DNA of 64,000 nucleotides. Source: Fen-1058 sp964398185. GTDB lineage: Bacteria; Chloroflexota; Anaerolineae; Fen-1058. The translations under genes were made by a program, and so were the position numbers. How positions within the stretch are numbered: position 1 is the first letter of the stretch; each line of letters begins with the position of its first letter. The notes beneath the pieces were generated by a model, which had not been told where the DNA came from, did no database searches, and saw only the letters and a list, made by a program, of their open reading frames with translations. This document shows positions 60,210 through 64,000 of this stretch, one piece after another. The DNA lies in NCBI GenBank assembly GCA_964398185.1, contig CAYNML010000015.1:22517-86516 (forward strand). Reading direction: 5' to 3'.

Positions 60210-61450
60210 CATTGAGTGGCGTACTCTTTCAGCGCATCGTACACGGGCAGCGGCGTGAAGTCGGGTTCCACCATGCGAAAGTAATACTGAACCTGGTCTT
60301 TCTCTGCATCCGAGGCAGGCTTGAAGAACCACGTCGCGGCGACACCCACCCACGGCCATTCGGTTCGAATCCGTTCATACGCCAACGGCAGAAAGCGCGC
60401 CTGCGTCTCCAGCGAGACTTGCCCGAAGCGCTTATCGGCGATGCTGTCCGGCACGGTATTCCAGTTCATCTCGCTGATCCAGATCGGCTTGTGCGCGTCG
60501 CCGTTTTGCACCATGAGGTCGCGGATGTACATGGGCCGCGCAAAGTTGACGTTACGCGGTCGCATCCGACGATCGGTCGGGCCGGAGAACAAGCCGTAAG
60601 CCTGCGCCGACATGATGTCGAAGCACTGTCCCGCGCCCGCCTCGTACATGCGCTGCAAGAAGATGAAATCGTTCAAGCCCGTGCCCGGCCCCGGCCCCGG
60701 TTCGAGCGAGATCGTCGGCGTCAACGCGGGGGCGAGCACCTTGGCAGTCGGATCGACTTCCTTGATGCGTCGATAGGCCGTACACAACAACTTCGTAAAG
60801 TCTTCGGGATTGACGGGCAGCTCACCCCATTCGGGATAGTTGTTCGGCTCGTTCCAGATTTGATAATGCGTGATGCGCCCCTTGTACCGAGCGGCCACGG
60901 CGGCCACGTAATCGCCGTAGTCGTCGAAGTTGGCGGGCGGCGCAAAATCGCCGTCAGCCGAGCGCGCCCATTGTGGCGTCGCATCCAGCCGCGCGATGAT
61001 CTGAATGCCGTGCTGTTCTGCCAGATTCACGATGTTGTCGTACTTGGCCCACGCGTCGATACACGGTCCATTGCGGCAATCCTGAAAATTGCCCTTGCCG
61101 CTGATCTCGATGTCGGCCCACGGGAACTGCTGGCGAATCCACTTGAACCCGGCGTCGGACATCATCTGCAATTGCTGATCGCGCTTGGCGGGTTCCACTT
61201 CCTGCTGCAAGAACGTATTCACCCCGAAGGGGTTGATACCGGCCCCCTCGACCGGCACGTTATCGGCGGTATTCGGCATCGGGCGGATGAGATTCGTCGC
61301 GACATCGATCAGACCGCGCGCCTGTGCCAGCAAGTTCTCCTCGCCGGTGACGTTGAACAACGCCGACTGGATCGCATCGCGCGCGAGGAACAGGCCGGCA
61401 GCGATGATGAGCACAACACTAAGGGTGAGGAAGATAGTTTTTTGACGCAT
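60209..61450 (-). CDS. Membrane-anchored glycoside hydrolase (GH-A clan, GH5/GH39-like)
   Basis: The protein has 413 aa from ATG 61450; ATG 61462 is also possible and neither has a good ribosome site. One TM helix (5-23) anchors it, the rest is outside. GFKWIRQQFPWADIE, IWNEPNNYPEW with acid/base Glu, AQAYG, and WISEMNW with the nucleophile Glu fit clan GH-A. The substrate is not known. It is upstream of the GT39-like and BNR genes, suggesting a surface glycan locus. Confidence 0.83.
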   Translation of the reverse strand: MRQKTIFLTLSVVLIIAAGLFLARDAIQSALFNVTGEENLLAQARGLIDVATNLIRPMPNTADNVPVEGAGINPFGVNTFLQQEVEPAKRDQQLQMMSDAGFKWIRQQFPWADIEISGKGNFQDCRNGPCIDAWAKYDNIVNLAEQHGIQIIARLDATPQWARSADGDFAPPANFDDYGDYVAAVAARYKGRITHYQIWNEPNNYPEWGELPVNPEDFTKLLCTAYRRIKEVDPTAKVLAPALTPTISLEPGPGPGTGLNDFIFLQRMYEAGAGQCFDIMSAQAYGLFSGPTDRRMRPRNVNFARPMYIRDLMVQNGDAHKPIWISEMNWNTVPDSIADKRFGQVSLETQARFLPLAYERIRTEWPWVGVAATWFFKPASDAEKDQVQYYFRMVEPDFTPLPVYDALKEYATQ

Positions 61451-61451
61451 G

Positions 61452-61510
61452 ATGATCGACATGAAAAGTGAAAAGTGAAGGGTGAAAAGCAAATGGTGAT
61501 TTCACTCGTC
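61452..61510. repeat. 7-nt periodic array upstream of the glycoside hydrolase
   Basis: AAAAGTG, AAAAGTG, AAGGGTG, AAAAGCA units then inverted TTTCACT, CGTCACT units. Same style as the stop-codon arrays but next to a start codon. Confidence 0.65.
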
Positions 61511-61552
61511 ACTCTTCAGCGCGAAGCCTCCCGTGGGACTCGTCAGCTGCAT

Positions 61553-61585
61553 TATAAAACAAAAAGCCCGAACCACTGTCGGGCT
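61553..61585 (-). terminator. Terminator of the Cys-rich protein gene
   Basis: AGCCCGA (61565-61571) and TCGGGCT (61579-61585) pair; the minus strand continues with TTTTTGTTTT. Confidence 0.8.
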
Positions 61586-61611
61586 TCCTTGTTTCCTTGC
61601 CTACTTATTTC

Positions 61612-61995
61612 CTACTTCTCTTTGCCGTTGCCGTTACCGTGACCGTTGCCATTTTTCTCAGGCTTCAGGAGTTGAATATCATTCGACTTGATGAAGGCGC
61701 TGACTTCCTTGCGCGCGTCCTCGAACTGCTTCTTCAGCACCTTATCGGTGCCTTTGAAACTGCCGATGGTGCGCTTGGCGCAGGTGGCGCAGCCCAGCGA
61801 CGCCCGGTAAGAATCGAGGTCGCACGTCAGGCAGCCGCCGATGGTGATCATCATCATCGAGAAGGCCAGCGCGTCTACGTGCGTCTCGGGCAGCTTCTTG
61901 ACCTTGCCCACCAGCTGGCGCCACTCGTCGCCACGCAGGTCCTCCAGCAAGGGGATCACCCGGCTGGGAAAAAGGATTTCGCTTTCGGGGTACAT
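61612..61995 (-). CDS. Conserved-looking protein with two CxxC pairs
   Basis: The protein has 127 aa from ATG 61995 with GGAG upstream; longer starts lie in non-coding sequence. GGCLTCDLDSYRASLGCATCAKR holds CxxC and CxxC spaced by 13 residues, so zinc or Fe-S binding is possible. The tail (EKNGNGHGNGNGKEK) is Asn/Gly-rich and disordered. No family is recognised. It has its own terminator. Confidence 0.72.
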   Translation of the reverse strand: MYPESEILFPSRVIPLLEDLRGDEWRQLVGKVKKLPETHVDALAFSMMMITIGGCLTCDLDSYRASLGCATCAKRTIGSFKGTDKVLKKQFEDARKEVSAFIKSNDIQLLKPEKNGNGHGNGNGKEK

Positions 61996-62304
61996 GTCGG
62001 ATCTCCGTCCCAATAAAGTGCAAACCGCTAATGGCGACGATAATAGCATATCCCCCCCATCGAATCAAGGGGTTTTGCCGGGAAAATCCGCAAAAACTGG
62101 GGAAAAACAGGGGATTTGGACGGCTTTCCGACCGCCAGCCGGGCGTTATTGCGACATAAAGCCGCGCTGGATGGGTTGAGAGGAACTGCAAGGCCGACCC
62201 CTGTCAACACCTCCTTCGCGAACGCACTCCAGAAATCATCCGCGTAAATCCGCGTCCCATTATTCATGCTACAATACACGCGACTTCTCCCTTCGGAGGC
62301 CATA
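61996..62304. promoter_or_regulatory. Divergent intergenic region with a -10 box
   Basis: TACAAT at 62271-62276 lies 29 bases before the VWA-like ATG; GGAGG is at 62296-62300. CCGCGTAAATCCGCGTCC (62241-62258) is a short direct repeat fragment. Otherwise nothing is recognised in this 309-base stretch. Confidence 0.5.
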
Positions 62305-64000
62305 TGCCCCGCCGATTTTTCGTGCTCATCACGATTTTCGTTCTGCTCTTCAGCGCCCTGCCCGTCTTCGCGCAAGAGCAGCGCGGCGTCGATGTCGTGA
62401 TCATCCTCGACACGTCCGGCCCCCTGCTCGACGGCTTCGACAAATTCTGCGAATCATTTCCCAAGAACGTGGCGGCCTTGCAGCAGCGCGGCTTCGATCT
62501 GCAAGTGACCATTCTCGGCATCACCAAGCCCTACGCCTGCGCCAAAGATACCGTCCGAGCGATTACTGGTTCGACCGTAGCCAGCGATAACGATTGGGGC
62601 GCAGCGATCAACGATGTGGCGGCCAAACAGCCGTGGCGCTCGAACACGCAACGCCTGATCGTGACGTTGTCCAATCGCGGCCCGGCGCTGGGCGATCCGG
62701 TCGACGATCCGGGAGCCGATCGCGATGCGATCAAGAATGCGATCAGGGCCGCGCAGGCCAATCGGGTGGCCGTGCTCCCCGTGCTCGGCGCAGCCGATCG
62801 ATCCACGCAGCCCGACGATCGATCGAAGTTGGAAAAGCTGGCGCAGGATTTGGCGCAAGCCACCGGTGGGCAAACCATTACGCTGAGTTCGAACAGCGTC
62901 GATCCTACGCAGGAAATCTTCCGCGTGATCGGACAGGTCACACAGGTCAACAGCAACACCGTCATGCTGTCCATCCCCGGATCGATCCACACATTGACGT
63001 GCCAACGCGATGTCACCAAATGCGTTTCGTTCGATCTCGGTGTGTTGATCACCAACGCCGTGGTGTCGCTGCTCATCGTGGCCGTGGCCGGCATGACGAC
63101 GGCCTTGTTCACTGCCAGTGTGGCGCGCGCCCAGGCTCCCACCGTGAAGATCAACGATCGGGTGAAGAATGCGCTCACCGCCGGATCGCAGAAAGTGCGC
63201 CACGGCTATCGCTCGGTCTTTGCGCCGGGCAGCTGGACCATTGGCACGCCGTTGATTCGGTGGCTGTTGGCAACGGCGTTGATCGTGTCGTTTGTCGGCT
63301 TGATCGCTGTGCTCAACGCCTTCATCGATCCGGAATTCAGCCCGGCGACGGGGCGCGGCATCGCCATCTTCCTGACGCTATTTGCGGCCATCGGCCTGGT
63401 AGCGTGGCTGGCCGCGTGGAGTGAAGTCGGCGCGGTGCGGCAGGCCAGGTTCAATGCAGCGCTGCGCGTGCGACCTTTGACGATCTTGCTCACGTTCGTG
63501 GCCGTGCTCGTCTCGCGGGCGATTAACTTCCTGCCCGGTTTTCTCGTAGCGCTGTTCTTGACCTATGCTATCTTCAATGCGACCGAAGATACGCGTAAAG
63601 CCGAGCGGAGCGCGGCGGTGCGCAGCTTCCTGCTGCTCGTGATCGTCATCATCGCCACGTATCTGCTGGCGATCCCGGTCGATTTGCTGCTGGGCAACCT
63701 ATTGGCACAAACAGGTAATGCCGCCGCGCAGATCGGCGCCGATACCGCCGGCCTCGTGGAATCATTGATCCTCACCAGCTACATCGTCGCGCTGGAATAT
63801 GCCTTCTTCACACTGCTGCCGTCGCGCTTCACCTCGGGCGCGCGGCTGTTCGATCTCAACCGCGTGTTGTGGGCCGTGGGCTTCGGGCTGATTACGTTCA
63901 CGCTGCTGCTCACGGCGATCAATCCCACCCTCAGCGGCGTGGAAGTCTTCCGCCTGCCTGCGATCGTCGTCATCGGCGGGATTCTGCTCGTCGCCAGCGC
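62305..64000 (+). CDS. VWA-like domain protein with multiple TM helices, 3' end beyond window
   Basis: The frame is open from ATG 62305 (GGAGG 5 bases upstream) to the end of the window: 565 codons, no stop. A signal peptide (MPRRFFVLITIFVLLFSALP...FA) precedes a VWA-like domain (27-200): VDVVIILDTSGPLLDGF is a degenerate MIDAS (DTSGP instead of DxSxS), RLIVTLSNRGP and VAVLPVLGAADRS follow. From about 250 there are eight or more hydrophobic helices. Such proteins may act with MoxR/DUF58-type systems or surface assembly; that is inference. Confidence 0.82.

Overview
The window (about 60% GC by eye, dense coding on both strands) reads like part of a Chloroflexota (Anaerolineae-like) genome, most likely a metagenome-assembled contig: there is a run of exactly 100 N at 1919-2018. 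Pointers to that phylum are the NuoC-NuoD fusion in a split complex I cluster, three Uma2-family nuclease-like genes, single-membrane style lipoproteins and membrane proteins, many toxin-antitoxin (TA) pairs and abundant intergenic palindromes. The phylum is an inference from gene content; there is no rRNA in the window, and I found no tRNA.

Layout. 1-6822 (+): two nuclease-toxin-like proteins, the second with an eCIS-core (DUF4157) domain, then a four-domain glycosyltransferase. 6910-13849: an iron-sulfur and respiration block, mrp, Uma2, nuoI, nuoCD, nuoB and iscX on the minus strand, divergent from a SufR-type Fe-S repressor and erpA on the plus strand, with clear promoters and palindromic operator candidates between them. 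13936-21372 (+): DUF2203, a B12-binding radical SAM enzyme, two small proteins, an LppX-like lipoprotein, an EF-G paralogue, a Ser/Thr kinase with a lamin-tail domain, and a 48-aa Flp pilin. 21453-34263 (mostly -): oxidoreductase, Uma2 genes, lipA, a CysRS-glycosyltransferase fusion, and a 2-oxoacid dehydrogenase cluster (E1alpha, E1beta, E2, E3) interrupted by TA genes; a TumA/TumE-like pair lies on the plus strand. 34347-41660 (-): membrane proteins, a tocopherol-cyclase-like protein, a receiver-TadZ protein and a MoxR/DUF58/DUF4129 operon. 41721-48451: aldo-keto reductase, a MazF-like pair, a PIN/UPF0175 pair inserted beside a duplicated gene end, a HdrD/FadF-type membrane Fe-S oxidoreductase, peroxiredoxin, DUF1786. 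48448-64000: GH13 alpha-glucan hydrolase, a DEDD exonuclease-like protein, a HAD-like protein, a CapA lipoprotein, a response regulator, a BNR-repeat lipoprotein, a GT39-type membrane glycosyltransferase, a membrane-anchored glycoside hydrolase, and a VWA-like membrane protein that runs off the end.

How parts fit. Fe-S supply (IscX, ErpA, Mrp-like, SufR-like control) sits beside Fe-S consumers (NuoB, NuoI, LipA, radical SAM, HdrD-like). LipA and the E1/E2/E3 genes form a lipoate-dependent dehydrogenase neighbourhood. The most unusual signals are non-coding: 7-nt-periodic arrays that start at stop codons of about nine genes, palindromic elements inserted in frame within two coding sequences, a TA cassette flanked by 128-bp direct repeats that duplicate the 3' end of a neighbouring gene, and a toxin fused in frame to the antitoxin of the next TA module.
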